From Syngnathus acus (lineage: Eukaryota; Chordata; Actinopteri; Syngnathiformes; Syngnathidae), in assembly GCF_901709675.1 (NCBI RefSeq), contig NC_051087.1, positions 10,442,884-10,506,883 on the forward strand: 64,000 nt of DNA, read 5' to 3'. Position numbers and translations under genes: made by a program. The notes under the pieces are model-generated. The model made no database searches and was not told the origin of the DNA. It saw only the letters and a list, made by a program, of their open reading frames with translations. How positions within the stretch are numbered: the stretch's first letter is position 1; each line of letters begins with the position of its first letter. This document shows, one piece after another, positions 13,871-35,731 of this stretch.

Positions 13871-15515
13871 TTCTAACGGCCCAGGGCTCCAGACTGCAGA
13901 CCGTGGCCCCAGCTGCAGCCATGGGACTTCCCAGACAGCCTCAGCTGTCTCATTGACGTACAGCTCCAGCTCCAGTTCTGACTGTTTTAGACACCATCAT
14001 GACCCCCACAACCTCCAGGTTCAATCATCATCCTCACGTGATTTCAGTTTCTACGCCAGTAAATTATCTGTGTCAAATTACATTTCCAAAGATGCTGTTT
14101 GCTGCAAGATCCTCATTGGGAATATTCATACAGTATAACACCATCCAGTTGGATTTGTGTAAGGAGAGAATGCATGGAAATGCCTCATCTTTGTGTGTCC
14201 GCCTCGAGCCGAGTAGGGTGAGCGAACATGGCAGCGACCATATGTGGTAAGGGATGGTGCACTGGCACTGCCAGTCTGCATCCATCAATCACAGATAGAG
14301 CGCAACAGAGGTGGAAGGAGTGCTTTTACTGCATCTGATCGGTATGGTGCCTTTCTGACACCGTAGCTGCGTCTACCTTTTACACAAAATGTTTCTCACT
14401 TTAAAATGACTTTTTTTTTACCAGCAGAACTAATCAACCTAGACAGTGTGTGTCTTTGCACAGCATTCAGATGTTATAAATAACTCTCTGCCCCGAATGC
14501 AAGCTCCTGACCCTACGACATCATGTGAATTGTTTTGCATGAGGATCTAAATAAGCAAAGAAAAGCATATTCGAGCAGCTGACAAGGCCAAGAGGCAAGT
14601 GAGCTTTGTGCGTGTGTGCGCGTGTGTGCGCGTGTGTGCATGTGCGTGTGTGCGCGCACTCACACAGAGGGCAGATGTTTTGCAAACTCTACACTAATGA
14701 ACAGTGGTCACTCTGTATAGGAAGAGGACTAACTAGCTAACAACGGCTAAGAGACTTGCCATCTGCAGAGCAGCAGTTCTAACTAATAAAGGACAGTAGC
14801 TCGCATTGTTGAATGCTGCTCTCCACATTTAGCTTGAATTGGCTCCAAAATTTAACTAGCCTTTTCGAGTCAATCTGGCCAAACTGGCACAAGGTATTAG
14901 GGAAATTAATAAACATCAGAGTAAGCTTTGCTGGTCAAAATCAAACCCCACAATGTAAAACCAGTCATAAGAGAGTCACGCTTGTTATCACAACAGGCCC
15001 ATGAAGTCCCAGTGGACTGCCAATAAACCAACCAGCAGTATTAACAAGTCCTTAATTACTCAAATCGCAAGACAAGCAGATAATTAGAAGCTGTGCCTCT
15101 CTTAAAATGCATGATTTTCTTCGAGAAAAAAAATGCGTCCATAAAACTATCGGTCTGTAAGGAGTGAGGCTTTCTTGGCACAGGTTTGAAGAAGCACGAG
15201 ACGTGACAGTGGAACAATGCTGGGAGGGGGAGAGTTGCATCTCTCACCACCACATGAGGGCAACGGATCTGTCCACATCTGTAATCCATTTTTTCTTTGC
15301 ATAATCTGTGTCTTTGTGTGACTGCCTGTGCGTCGTTTTTCACTGAAAATGTTTCCGTTCCTGGCGATAATTGTCAGGATGGTTGCTCTTTATGTGAGTT
15401 CAGGGCTCTAAGTGAAGGACATTCAAAGGCCTTAAACGCGGCAGCAGATATTTCAAATACCACCCAAACTATACTCCCAGACCTCTTGCTTAAGCCTTGC
15501 GTGGCAGCCATTTAC

Positions 15516-18308
15516 CTGTAATATTCTCCTGCTTGGGGATTATTCCTTGCAAGGGTGTCGATAAACAATCCTCGTCCCGCGGCGACACCTGAACGGCAAC
15601 CTCCACCGGGTGGCATACCCTACGTGGGTGGTGGTGGTTCCTTGAGTGCGAGGATGACGTGGAGAGGGGCGAGGAGAGAGGCGAAGACGGCGGCCTGTCG
15701 AGGGGTTTGTCCGTACAGAGACTCCCGTGGCACTGCCTTCGTTTATGTTCAATGAACAGCAGGATGTCAGCCAAGGGGAAGCGGGACTGGCACTGGCCGC
15801 ACGTCAGCAGGTCCTGGTCCCCTTTTAGGGGTTCGCCCTGAGCAATACTCAGCCTAGGGGACTCCTGACAGTCCTCTTCTGGTATAACGCCTGATAGTGG
15901 CTCAGCTGTGAGGGAGCATACAAAAAAACTGAATGTGAGTTACACTTCTTCAAGGAGATGTAAAAACTACATTACGTAAGCAGACAGCTATACCGATCAG
16001 CGCCAGAAAGAAAGAAACAACAAAAAACAAAGACTGAAAAGGAATCAAGAGAAGCAGAATCAACAAAAAATAAAGATTGAAAGACACAAAGAAAGAAAAG
16101 AAATCAAGGGAAGCAGTTAAAAAAAAAAAAAACTTTGATATGGACTGCTTGCAGCAGCGGACAGACAGCGACATAGTTGCTTGACCCTCTTTATTGTGGT
16201 GCCAATCTCACTTTTTAATGAACCTAACACCTCAGAGAATCAAAAAATAGATTCTAATTTGAGTTCAAGATGATTGGACCCCATTTCGTTAAAAGTGCTG
16301 GGATCTCGTGAACCACGGTTAGACATGGAGGGGTTGGATGTGGAGTAGGTCCCTGAAGTACCAACAGAGAGAGAGAATTCATCTAGCCACATGGTAAATG
16401 ACATTGGACGTTCCAACTGGGATGTCGAGATAAGATGTGATGAATTCTTGCCGCCGGTTCAACCTTTAATTCCATGTCAGGTCAGACAAGAAGGTGATGG
16501 GGGACTATGCAAGATAGGCCCGGCTATACCTGTATGTTCGACTACATTAAAGATGAGGGAATTTGCCGCTCTTTTGCTGAAGCTTATCTTGACCAGCTTA
16601 TGCCATGGACATCGCTGGAGTATGTGAGGCTGAGTTAAGGGGAAAGATTTCCCTTCAAACTCAAAATAATCTCTTTTTTGATTCCAAGCACGAGTGAAAT
16701 GAATAACTTTGAAAACTGGAATTTTATCTTTTTCAAACAACTGACTGCAACAGATTTCAAAGTGGTTTGGGTTTATGTAGTGAGGGGGCAGCGCACAGGG
16801 AACTGTTTGAGTATGACAAAAATTGCTTACGGAAAAAGATAAATAATAATAAACACTAGGCTGTCACTAAATCTTGGCACAGGAAACACTAAGTCGATGC
16901 TCATTATTTGAGAAATATAAAAATACATATAACGGCATCAAATACTACATTTTGAAAAAATATATATAAATTGTGGACATAAACAATTAAACGGAATAGA
17001 AAGGTACCATACTGGTGATAAAACCAGGAACTATGCAATTAGGTCCTAGAACTACAACGTGCTCAAGTCAATGTCTTAAATGATTGACAACTATTGAATT
17101 AAAATTATTATTCAAACTGCAGTGATGACATATGTTTCAAATGTGCTTAATGAGATGATTGAGTTGAAATGTTATTCAATACATTTACGCTGGTGTTAAA
17201 GACGTACAAGAAACCAGGTCTTTAAGCACATGCGCTCCGCTCTTGCTTTCCTCTGCCATTTTATATTTGCATGAAGCATTACTTTTCTACGCATAAAAGA
17301 AGAATGTGGTTTGAACAAAACGATCAGATACAGTCGCTCGGTAGGAATAAAGTAGATCAAGTTCAAGTTCATAGGTGTCCTACAGGAGCACAATCATTGT
17401 ACGCCCCCTACTGGCGAATCCATTTGTATCACACTCACAAAATGAAGGCACGCGTTCTATGAGAGCGTCATTGGTTTCAGCCAACACGGAAGAAGCATGG
17501 AAACGTTTATATAGATCAGATTTAGGAAACAAAAGCAATATAAAATAATTTATGAACCAACTGTATCATGCATACTCTATACTGTATTGGAAATTCATTT
17601 AGTGCCCGAGTCATACAATTGAAGTCGCACAAAAAGCATCTTCAACGCCACATTTCTGGATGCATCCTGTTAAAGTTGCAGTGCAACGTCAATGTCTTTC
17701 AAGTCAATGTCTTTGAAAACACATGATCGTAAAGAATTGAATGTGTTTCTTATCTTTGAATGAAAGTGTGCCCTTTTAAAACGCTTTGAAAGGGATTTAT
17801 GGGATAGCGCCTCACTTTACTAGATGAGCCTTCCGAGTTAACCGCGCACACGAGGTCTTTGCGCTGCGGACAAGTGTGTATGTAAACACCACTTCCTGAC
17901 CAAACAGCCTCTAACCTCGGCAAATAAAACTCTTGACAGCACGAAAAAAATGATGCTGGTTATATATTTGTATTCACTGCTGGTAACTTATCCACTTGAT
18001 GCAGTCGGCGGTGACAAAGCCTATGCATGCTCTTTGATGGCAAAAAGAAATTTACAAGGCACAAGACGCAACGCGTTAAGTTGAACCTCTGCGCCGCGTT
18101 TGCAATAAAGCCTACTGTTTTGAAAAAGCGCTCCATGTAGCGAGTTCCCACACACAAGGACCATCTTGCAATTGAAATTCATCAAGGAAGTCCCCCCATC
18201 TACTCAAATAAGTGGTTCCATGGACAGAAACACAACCGTGCACATGTACTTACGCGAAAAGTCCCGTTTGCTCAAGTGCTGGGGTTTGCCTTGTTTGCGG
18301 CGAGACAT
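15516..18308 (-). CDS. bcl11a: BCL11-family zinc-finger transcription factor, coding exons 1-2 (5' part only)
   Basis: Exon 1 is 18308-18254, 55 coding bases starting ATG and ending at a GTAAGT donor. It encodes MSRRKQGKPQHLSKRDFS, the conserved N-terminus that recruits NuRD. Exon 2 is 15905-15516, 390 bases after a CTCACAG acceptor. It encodes the N-terminal C2HC zinc finger used for dimerisation (LLTCGQCQ, then FIEHKRRQC) and ends with PKQENITG at a GTAAAT donor. The phase (1) fits the family. The start matches human BCL11A (KPQHLSKREFS) better than BCL11B (NPQHLSQREL). Exon 2 is about 60 bases longer than in human and has a Ser/Pro/His-rich insert (SSPLSSPLS, HSRNHHH). The DNA-binding C2H2 fingers lie beyond the left edge. 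BCL11 proteins are nuclear repressors in blood and brain development. Linkage to ccdc88a supports bcl11a; a bcl11b copy is less likely. Confidence 0.88.
15906..18253 (-). other. intron 1 of the bcl11a-like gene
   Basis: This is 2.3 kb between the exon 1 donor and the exon 2 acceptor. It is AT-rich apart from the exon 1 side. I see no other gene, only short A-rich runs (for example near 16119-16132) and short unmatched open frames. Confidence 0.8.
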
Positions 18309-18760
18309 GTTGGCTGGAGTGGCGGCTTCTCAGCGGAGCTCACATTGGGAAATCCAGGTAGACTCCAAGTGAAAATCTCCTCATGGATGCATCTGACGTC
18401 CGTAATAATCACGCGCCGCGCGAGTGAGGCGCTCAAAACACACGCAAAAGTGAAGTGCGCGGATCACACGCGCACGAGCGAGGGGGAGTAACGCGCTGCG
18501 GGCTGCGTAAAGGAGATCCTCATGACTTTTAGCGCAACGGGAGAGTGGCGACGATGATGATGGTGGTGATGATGATGGTGATGATGATGATGGAGGTCGC
18601 ATGTAGTGAGAGAAGACCCCGCTCCTCCTCCTCCCCCTCATGCCCTCCCCAAACCCTGAGCTGCAAGTTCAAGTGCGGACGTGACGTTCCAGCGAACTTG
18701 AACGTCAGAAGATAAACCAAAGTGAGACCTCGGAAACGTGGGCAGGGCCAAGGCGGTGAG
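18309..18760 (-). promoter_or_regulatory. 5' UTR and CpG-dense promoter region of the bcl11a-like gene
   Basis: The sequence immediately upstream of the ATG on the minus strand is GC-rich and CpG-dense (GCGCCGCGCGAG, ACACGCGCACGAGCG), unlike the AT-rich flanks. It contains a (GATGATGGT)-type triplet repeat at 18552-18593. No clear TATA box was assigned. The exact transcription start cannot be placed. Confidence 0.5.
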
Positions 18761-18873
18761 TGGGAGGGGGCAGCCACTATAAACACCAATGGACACTCAT
18801 TATGGACTACCTATGGAAACGGAGAGGGAACCCTGAGATGACACGCCAGAAGACTGAGGAAGAAGGGGGCTGG

Positions 18874-18876
<3 letters not shown>

Positions 18877-18947
<71 letters not shown>
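18877..18947. repeat. (GA)n microsatellite
   Basis: About 70 bases of uninterrupted GA repeat, upstream of the bcl11a-like promoter region. Confidence 0.97.
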
Positions 18948-18948
<1 letters not shown>

Positions 18949-21900
18949 ATGTAGGCCTATATAAACTATGTATTTCTACAACATAAGTACAATTAGTACA
19001 ATAGAAAACTACTGGATATGTGATAATATGGTATATTGAATGCAATGGAATGATACACAATGCCCTGGAATGAACTGAACTAGAAACGCTTTGAATGGGT
19101 AAATGGGTAATACAAATATGGAAACTGGAGGTGATAATCACAAACATTTTGAATTTCTGGCCTTTGAAAATGTAATTTTTGCGAATGAAAGTGAATATAC
19201 ACTTTTAGTCAACATGTACAATTTGGTACAATTTGTAGTGCTGGAATGTACCTAATATTTTTTTACATATGGGCACCTCATTTGGTACAAGAACTAAGGT
19301 GTACCTAATATTTTGGCTAATATGGCCACAGCATTGTGGACACCCACACACATGGATCAGAGTTGTATCTAATGTTTTGGCCAATATGGCTGCCCCAATG
19401 TCCAGGATAGTCTCCTCAATGGGTAAACTTACACACAAGAACATTCTGGTTTGTCAGAATTTTTGGAATGTTGAAAATCCTTCCCAAGGTGAATGAGCTG
19501 AATGTTTTGAATACCAAATGGACATTGGAAATGAATGGTGAGTTTTTAGTTAAAAAATATTAAATCGGAAGGAATGCATGATGTTTTTGGAATGGGAAAA
19601 ATGCAAGCCCAGTAGGCATGAATTTTGGGAAGATGATAAAGATTGATTGGTGAGAATCTGTAAAAAAATGTGGAAGGAGTAGAACACCAGAAAAGTGTGA
19701 GGAATAAAACAGCGGATATAATAATAAAGTTAAAGGTGTAGAACAGCATGTGTGGCCTTGCACTTCACACAATTATTCATATACTGCTATTAAGCCCATT
19801 CTCAGGGTAAAGCAAAGGATTTATTTGAGGACAGTCACATGCCAAATACAAGACTGATTGTGACTGTTGAATACAATATGTTTCATTCATAGTCACGAGG
19901 TATCTTCCTCTTTATGTAAAACAGTACATTGTATGTACACTATTTTTTTTTCATTATTACACACATTCATTGAAATGCGAGTGGCTTTTGGAGCATACTG
20001 AGATAAATTGTTATTGTGGAATAAAATAATTGTTCTTTATGGTCATGGCATATGTTACAAATAGCTACAGCTATTTACATTTATTTAATTTATTTATTAT
20101 TTACATATATGTAAATAAGTTAGAATCATACAAGATCAAAGCATGGCATTTTTGTCATTGCTTGATTGCTTTACTTTGGATACACATAGCTTATCAAGAT
20201 ACCAAATATTTCTCCTATTTTGGGCAGTAATTAATACTACAAAGACTTATTGGTTCGTGGTTACCAGGGAGGTGAGGTAATTAACATCCAGCGTGTTTGA
20301 GTTCATATGATGAAAGATATTTCAGGGGTGAAAAACAGCAACTTTCTGCTTGCTGTGTACACAGTCAGTTCTGAGCAGAGGTTAAAGAGAAGACTTACCT
20401 TCATCATCCCTCATTTACACAAAGTGGATATTTAGATTCGTGGTGATCGTAATAATTCAAGGATGCAGATGGTTATGTGACATGCCACCGTCTATTTGTT
20501 GCCGTCTCCATAAAAAGATCATCAAGGAACGACAGTTTCATTTTTCCAAACATTTGGGATCTCCGTAGGGATGTGTTAATATGCAAACAGACAGGACAGA
20601 CAAAGTCAGAAGTAGAGAAATGTTTTGAGCCCACAGTTCCATTAACATCATCCAGGCCCAGCACTACCAATTCTGAAGCCCATGAGCAGATCAGATTGAC
20701 ATTGGAGCGCATAGATACTGAACTCTGATCGCATTAAAAAAAAAAAAAAAAAAAAGTTGTTTTGCACCTTCAAGTTAACAAATTAACAGCCCCATTTATT
20801 AGTCTGTCAAATACAGTATATGAAAGTGACCTGAATGAAATTAAAATGAATATCGTCCATTTTTCTCATCAAGATTGTTTACGTCAAACACCACTCCTCA
20901 ATGTTTGGTTCTGATTAAAATTTTCCTTTCATTCTGATATTTATTACGTCAGTGAGTTAAGATTGTTTTCTTTGTTTTTATATAGACCAACTTCATAAAA
21001 TAAGTTATCAATTGATTTAGGGATTTTGAATGACAGGCAGAACAAACATAGGACCTGAATAATATTCAAATTTTGAGTGAGCTGATTTTTGTGGGGGAAA
21101 AAATGCACTAAATGAGTTCTTGCACAGTTTACTGTTGAGCAGTTTTGTGCTGTCCTTGAATGGTATTTTTTATGCACGAGAGCGTTTATGTAGTTATCTT
21201 TTTATTGTTCAAACCCTGTGTGGCTGAAGGCTGGATCTTTTATACATGAAGTGAGCATGTAATTTATTAAAATACTCTCATCTAGCCTACATTGGAGTCT
21301 GAAGGGGAAAAAAACCTGACATTTGCATGTATTTTCTCCACTTTAAAAAAATAGCATTTTGCTCACACGTCTGGTTATAAATGTGAGGTCCTCTATGCCC
21401 CTCCATTAGCGCTGATGAAAAACTGTGGCCGCCTCCATCATTTAAATTGCCATGGATTAGACTGTTTGTGATGTACGCCTCTTTACCAAATGGATCTGAT
21501 GTAGATTATCCTCAATGAAGAACTATTGTAGGATGATATATGATATATCTGTATATTGTATCCAAAACTATGCAATGCCAATTAACTCAAGTGGTGTGTT
21601 TTTTTTCTTGTTACAAAGCAAGTGCACACTCACCTACAATAATTATTTTATTAAAACCGTCACAAATAATGTTGATGCTAATTGATGAATGTTTGCTGTG
21701 GTATTCAGTTGGATTAATTCTAGGTAACTTTAACGCTGTGTGTGGAGCTAAATAAATTATCAAAATATAACAAAAAATAATGCACTTCATTTGGTGCAAG
21801 TCTAGTTGTCACTCTTCCAAGCTCACTATGAATGAGGGAAAAACTACATAAACAACAACTCCAAGTACTGCGGCAAGTTTCACAGCGCATTACCTCAATC

Positions 21901-22520
21901 AAATCCCCCCCTATAATAACTTGAATATATTAACTGTTCGTCACCAACACAACGAAGTGTTTTAGCAGTGACATCTGATTTAGCAATATATTTATTATGT
22001 GTGTTGTATAGAATCATGGTAAAAGTTGTTTCTAATTAATTACAGTAAAGTTTAATGGATTGTCTTCTTGGAATGTGACAACAAAGCGGTGGAGAAAAAC
22101 CAGAATGGTGCTCATCAGTCCTTGTGTTGAATTAAAATGTGAAATCCACTAGCAAATACTAAACTGGATTAAATGAATGAAAAATTAATTAAATGAAGTC
22201 TTCTTAGATTCTATTTTGAAATAAATAAAATACAATTGAATCTTAACAAGAGAAATGGAAATTGTCAAGAAATAGCTCATATTGGACCTGTCCTATGGTA
22301 TTTTTCCTATGGATACTTGCAAACAATTCCCATCCAAATAGAATTAGAATTAGTATTGTAATATTTTGTGAGCGCTAGAATCGATTCCGGAATCGAGTGT
22401 AAGCAGCAGCCACTCAACAAGCTTAATACTTTGGCGTCATCTAGTGTACAAAATTGGGAAATCAAAATTCTTACGCTAATGTACGGTATATTTTTAAAGA
22501 CATTCCTACGCCTTTAAAAC
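18948..22520. other. intergenic region without recognisable genes
   Basis: AT-rich sequence between the divergent bcl11a-like and cep170 genes. A 30-base imperfect repeat containing TACCTAATATTTTGGC occurs two to three times in 19245-19390. There is a poly-A run at about 20735-20754. Short open frames (for example 20477-20728) resemble no family known to me. Confidence 0.6.
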
Positions 22521-22660
22521 TGCTGGGTTAAAAATTGGACTGACCCAGCAAGTTGGGTCAATTTGACCCAACCTCATGTTTTTAACAACAAAATTCGGGA
22601 TTGTTTTGAGTAAAAGGGGGTCCAATTTTTAACCCAAACTGGGTTGTTTTCAACCCAGCA
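22521..22660. mobile_element. palindromic MITE-like element
   Basis: It begins TGCTGGGTTAAAAATTGGAC and ends with TTCAACCCAGCA. GTCCAATTTTTAACCC near the right end is the inverted copy of the left arm. The 140-bp fold-back structure with repeated AACCCA/TGGGTT motifs is typical of short non-autonomous DNA elements in fish. The superfamily is not assigned. Confidence 0.7.
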
Positions 22661-22879
22661 TATTATTATTTAGTCATTTATATCGTTACAATTTGTGTAG
22701 TTTGCTAACCACTAATTCCAAACTACCTAATTAAAACACCATATCAAATGCATGTCTTGTTTTAATTAAGCACCACATCAAATAAATAAATAAATAAGTG
22801 CACTTTCAAGTAACCATGTATCGTGTTCTCCAAGATGAGCACACAGCGCCACCGTGAGGCGAAGGCGCTATAATGCTTA

Positions 22880-22979
22880 CTGGGCTTGGCGGCCAGCACG
22901 GAGAAAGAAGCAAACAGCTTCAGCTTGGTCCATAATTCTAGTGCGGTAAATCGGATGCTGATCGCCGTGACAGAAGCTG
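22880..22979 (+). promoter_or_regulatory. probable non-coding exon 1 and promoter of cep170
   Basis: A locally CpG-enriched segment ends in GACAGAAGCTG followed by a strong GTGAGT donor at 22980. It sits 1.5 kb upstream of the first coding exon, which has its own acceptor (TTTTCAG at about 24499) before the ATG, so a 5' UTR exon is required. The left limit is a guess. Confidence 0.45.
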
Positions 22980-23612
22980 GTGAGTGACATGTTTGCTCCT
23001 CCCGGTGTTATTTGCAAAACCCTGGTGCCCTGGTCCTGATGCGAGGGGCTAGTTTAGTTTCTTCAGAGGGATGTGGTTAAATGAGCATCGCTGTGTACGC
23101 GCATTATGAGAAAGCTAGCCTTATATGTCGACCATACCAAGATAATGTATGTCATGAGGTCCGGGCAACAAATTCCCGTTTTAAAATAATTGACGTTTGG
23201 ACCAAACGAGGATGCATTTACCTCATGGAGCAAGTGCAAAACCAGGAGGTACGTACGCACTCGGATCAATGCTGCAGATCCGGGTCGCTTCCGGATAAAA
23301 CACCGCTATCAACGCTCGTGTTAAATTCTAAACTACGTATAAACAGGTTATTTTAGGTGATTAGAACATCGTTTTTTCTCTATTTCTCGATATTATATGC
23401 ATCTATGTGAACGATGGCCTAACTGGGCTAATTTTCAGGCGTTGTCATTGGCTGACTAGCCATCAGCTGCCTCCTCCCATGAAAGCCTCATTGATGTGTT
23501 GTCATCTTCAGAGAAGAGTTTCTGGACATGATCTCAGCATGAATGGGCAGTCAAGCGTCTAAAGGGGGCAAACAGGCCACTGTAGCCAGGGCACTGCCAC
23601 ACCTCCCCAAGA

Positions 23613-23634
23613 GGGGGGGGGGGGGGGGGGGGGG
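23613..23634. repeat. poly-G tract
   Basis: An uninterrupted run of about 22 G on the plus strand, 0.6 kb downstream of the presumed cep170 first exon. It is a possible G-quadruplex. Confidence 0.9.
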
Positions 23635-24212
23635 TTCAAAATGATGCTCTAAAATAAGACCCAGATAGCCTACTGTATGGACAAACTTGGCTTCATCCCA
23701 TTAATTCAGTCGTGAGTCAGCAATGAGGCCTGTGTGTCTGTGACGCTATTGCAGCATTCAGGGAGTCCAGCTGATTATTTGAGTCAAAATAGAAGCTTTT
23801 TTTTTATTTTTTTAATGCTGTTCATAGGAGAGCTTCAATGAGGGGCATCCTGCCTCTCTGTGGTCCATGTGTTCAAATGTTTGTTTGATGGACTTTCTCT
23901 GACTTGGCACAATATTCAGTCTTACGAAGCAGCTGTTCAAATGTACTATTTTTCTGAGTCATCCTGTCCTCATGGCCGTTGTTCGCGTATCTGAGGAAGA
24001 TTATTTTTAATTTTAGTGTTAAGTTTTTTAGTTTTGTTTTAACATTTTGATTATTTGTCTCGTCTCAGGTTTAAAAATATAGGGGGTCACTAAGTAATAG
24101 TAATGAGGTAATAAAATAGGGATATTGCTACACCAGGGCTGGGGGTGGGGCTATAGCTCCTGTCAGGAATAGTTTAGAGGATCCAGTATTTTATTTGTTT
24201 CTGTTAAAAAAA

Positions 24213-24233
24213 AAATATATATATATACGTATA

Positions 24234-24265
<32 letters not shown>

Positions 24266-24279
24266 TATATATATATATT
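24213..24279. repeat. (AT)n / poly-T low-complexity tract
   Basis: Alternating TA runs separated by a short poly-T. Confidence 0.9.
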
Positions 24280-24529
24280 GATTCTTTTCTCATCATGCAT
24301 CGTTTAAGTCTCCAATAGCCATGGGAGAAAAATAATCCTAGCGTTGTTATAATTCTCAAATGCCCATCTTTCTATTGTACATACAGCAATCCTGAAAGAA
24401 ACACATAAAAAAATTCATTATTATCTCGTTATTAAATCGAGTAGGTATGCCCAAGGATGTGACGTTGGGTGTAGATTTAACTTCTCTTTCATTTTCAGCA
24501 GGATGCATTAAAGATCAAGGAGATCTTGA

Positions 24530-33688
<9,159 letters not shown>

Positions 33689-33883
33689 TTGACAGCACGT
33701 GTCCATCATATTGGACTTGTCCAGAAGTGTACACATGATCTGTTGGATATCTATAAGTGACTTGAACCTTCTCAAAATGTACTATGCTTTACATATTTAT
33801 TCTGTTGTGGATGCAAAGCGATTTCCTTTATATTATCCAAAGTCATGTATGTGATTTATAAACCTTTGTCTATTGTCAATGTA

Positions 33884-33889
33884 AATAAA
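33884..33889 (+). terminator. poly(A) signal candidate for cep170
   Basis: AATAAA lies about 200 bases after the cep170 stop codon. A second AATAAA near 34677 could serve a longer 3' UTR. Nothing else gene-like is seen before the pld5 start. Confidence 0.5.
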
Positions 33890-35731
33890 TAGTGTAACAG
33901 TAAGAAACTGTGCAAAGGTGTCCAAAAGAGAATCTCCTGTACAATGGTATGATTTTTTCCTCAGTTTTTTTTTTTGTGTATGAAAAGAACAACTAAGTAC
34001 TTACCTTATAGGTCTTTCTTACAGACAAATCCCAAACTACTACATGCCTTTACCATGTGAAAATATCATGTGCAAACGTAGCGCTGAGAAAGATTTTCCT
34101 CTCCCTTCGGTATTTTGTCACAAGTGCCCTAACCCAAGCAATTATTGCAGGAAAAGAGTAAAAATAAATAATAATATAAATAATATGGTGAGGGAGTCAT
34201 CAAAGTAGTTGCTTTGCACATGATGAAGCTGTTGTATGTTGATATTGGTATATAAAGGATGTGAAAATCCCTATTGATGGTGGTGGTTTGGCCAAAAAGT
34301 AGGCAAGAAAGGGAAAGGTTTGGTCCAATTATTTTCTTTTCAAGTATTGTGTTTGAACCAGCATATATACAGGGTTTACCTCCGAGTCCTGCGGTGGCAT
34401 GCTGCAGTGATGCAAAGGAGGGATGCTTCATCATATTATCGTTTACACATGAATGTAACCCGATCAAATTCTACCCAACAAATGTATTCAATATTACTAA
34501 CTGCGTGTTGTGCTCAGCACTTCGTGAAGTATATTTGTTGATGATTTTCAGATCATTTTGTTTGGATAATAATAATGATGATGATGATAATGGTTTGTAA
34601 AAGAAAAACATCTTTTTGAGGATTTTAGTATAATTGTTAACTCCGCAATACCTGTGTATTGTTTGCCTTGTTTCCAATAAAATGCATGATAATTCAACTT
34701 TTACATTTTTAACTGAGCCCCACAAGCGTGATTGGAGTGATTTATTTACAAAGATGTAACATAAGGATACCACAATGTTACTGGAACCAGAAACCTTTCA
34801 TTTCTAAAGTTAATTTTGCTGTTGCCAGTAAATAGATCACACCTAGGTAAAGAAAAAAATATATATAAAAGAAAAAAAGTCACTGCAATTCTCTGGGTTG
34901 TCACATCAATCCAGCAAGATGTATGAGATATGTTCAAGCAGTAAAGGAAATATTCTTGTCTGCTGGAATTGAAATCTATGGGGGTTGGCCGGGGGGGCAA
35001 TGAGTGAACAGGGGTGGGGTGGCCCTATGCTGCTCTATCCCTGCATTTCACAAACACACATATATATGTGTATATATATATATGTATATGTGTTCTTATA
35101 AACATCACAGTTAATAGCGATCTGCCTACACAATGTACTAAAGCCAGCAAGTGCCTCTTACACCGGCACCTTTTCGTATCGATAAATAATGCAGGCTGTA
35201 AAAATCTCAAACATCCTCAGCAGGCATGTGGTGGCTCTTGCTGCAACATTTTTTGAGGTGAAGTTTTCCTTGTACATTCTATTCTGTATTTCGGTATCAT
35301 GTACTTATGTATGTTTCTGTCAGTGTCTAATATTCCTATCGGATGTTTCTCAATCATATTAAGATCCACTTTCTGCGACTAGAGCCTCTCCTGTTGCATT
35401 TTCATCATGTCCAGAGGCCCACTCCACGCCCCTCCCTTTCTGCTACTAGACCAATGAGATACACATGAAACACACACACATACACACACACACACACACA
35501 CAGCGTCCCTCCCTAACAAGCATGAGTAGTGTGAGAAGGCGTTGGTGCTCTGGCCACAAACAGAGCCAAGGGAAGCGCTGCAGCTTGCGAGTCAGATGGC
35601 TCATAGAAAGACAAAAAGCAACCGCAGCTCTAAATGACAGACAGAAAAGGACGTGTCAGCATCTTGAGATAGCTTGAGGCAGACTGTCTGTGGCCCTGCA
35701 GGCAGGACAGACACAGACAAACAGGCCATCA
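33890..35731 (+). other. cep170 3' UTR extension or intergenic region, then pld5 5' UTR
   Basis: AT-rich sequence without recognisable coding exons, holding (TA)n at about 35060-35090 and a (CA)n tract at 35465-35501. The last few hundred bases before 35732 are more GC-rich and probably contain the pld5 leader; the start site is not defined. Confidence 0.45.
35465..35501. repeat. (CA)n microsatellite
   Basis: Interrupted CA repeat about 230 bases upstream of the pld5 start codon. Confidence 0.9.

Larger units (their letters stand above)
1..15515 (-). other. intron 2 of the bcl11a-like gene (partial)
   Basis: This stretch lies downstream, in transcription sense, of the exon 2 donor at 15510-15515 (GTAAAT on the minus strand). 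No further coding exon of the family could be recognised. It contains simple repeats, a LINE remnant (7759-8480) and a hAT-like MITE (11787-12112). The remaining sequence is AT-rich and non-repetitive, with blocks resembling developmental enhancers. Short open frames on both strands have no family resemblance. In mammals this intron carries an erythroid enhancer of BCL11A; whether anything comparable is here cannot be judged by eye. Confidence 0.7.
22980..24498 (+). other. cep170 5' intron
   Basis: This stretch holds a poly-G tract of about 22 bases (23613-23634), an (AT)n tract (about 24213-24279) and a short open start (23543) discussed in the findings. No other gene is seen. Confidence 0.5.

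Noticed and set aside
20477-20728. 83-codon frame in the bcl11a-cep170 intergenic region
   Set aside because: An opposite-strand frame of similar length overlaps it, no family match, and no splice or poly(A) context beyond a genomic A-run.
35690-35731. Upstream extension of the pld5 first exon
   Set aside because: The codon at 35690 is GTG, not ATG; the first in-frame ATG is at 35732 and gives an N-tail of the expected length.
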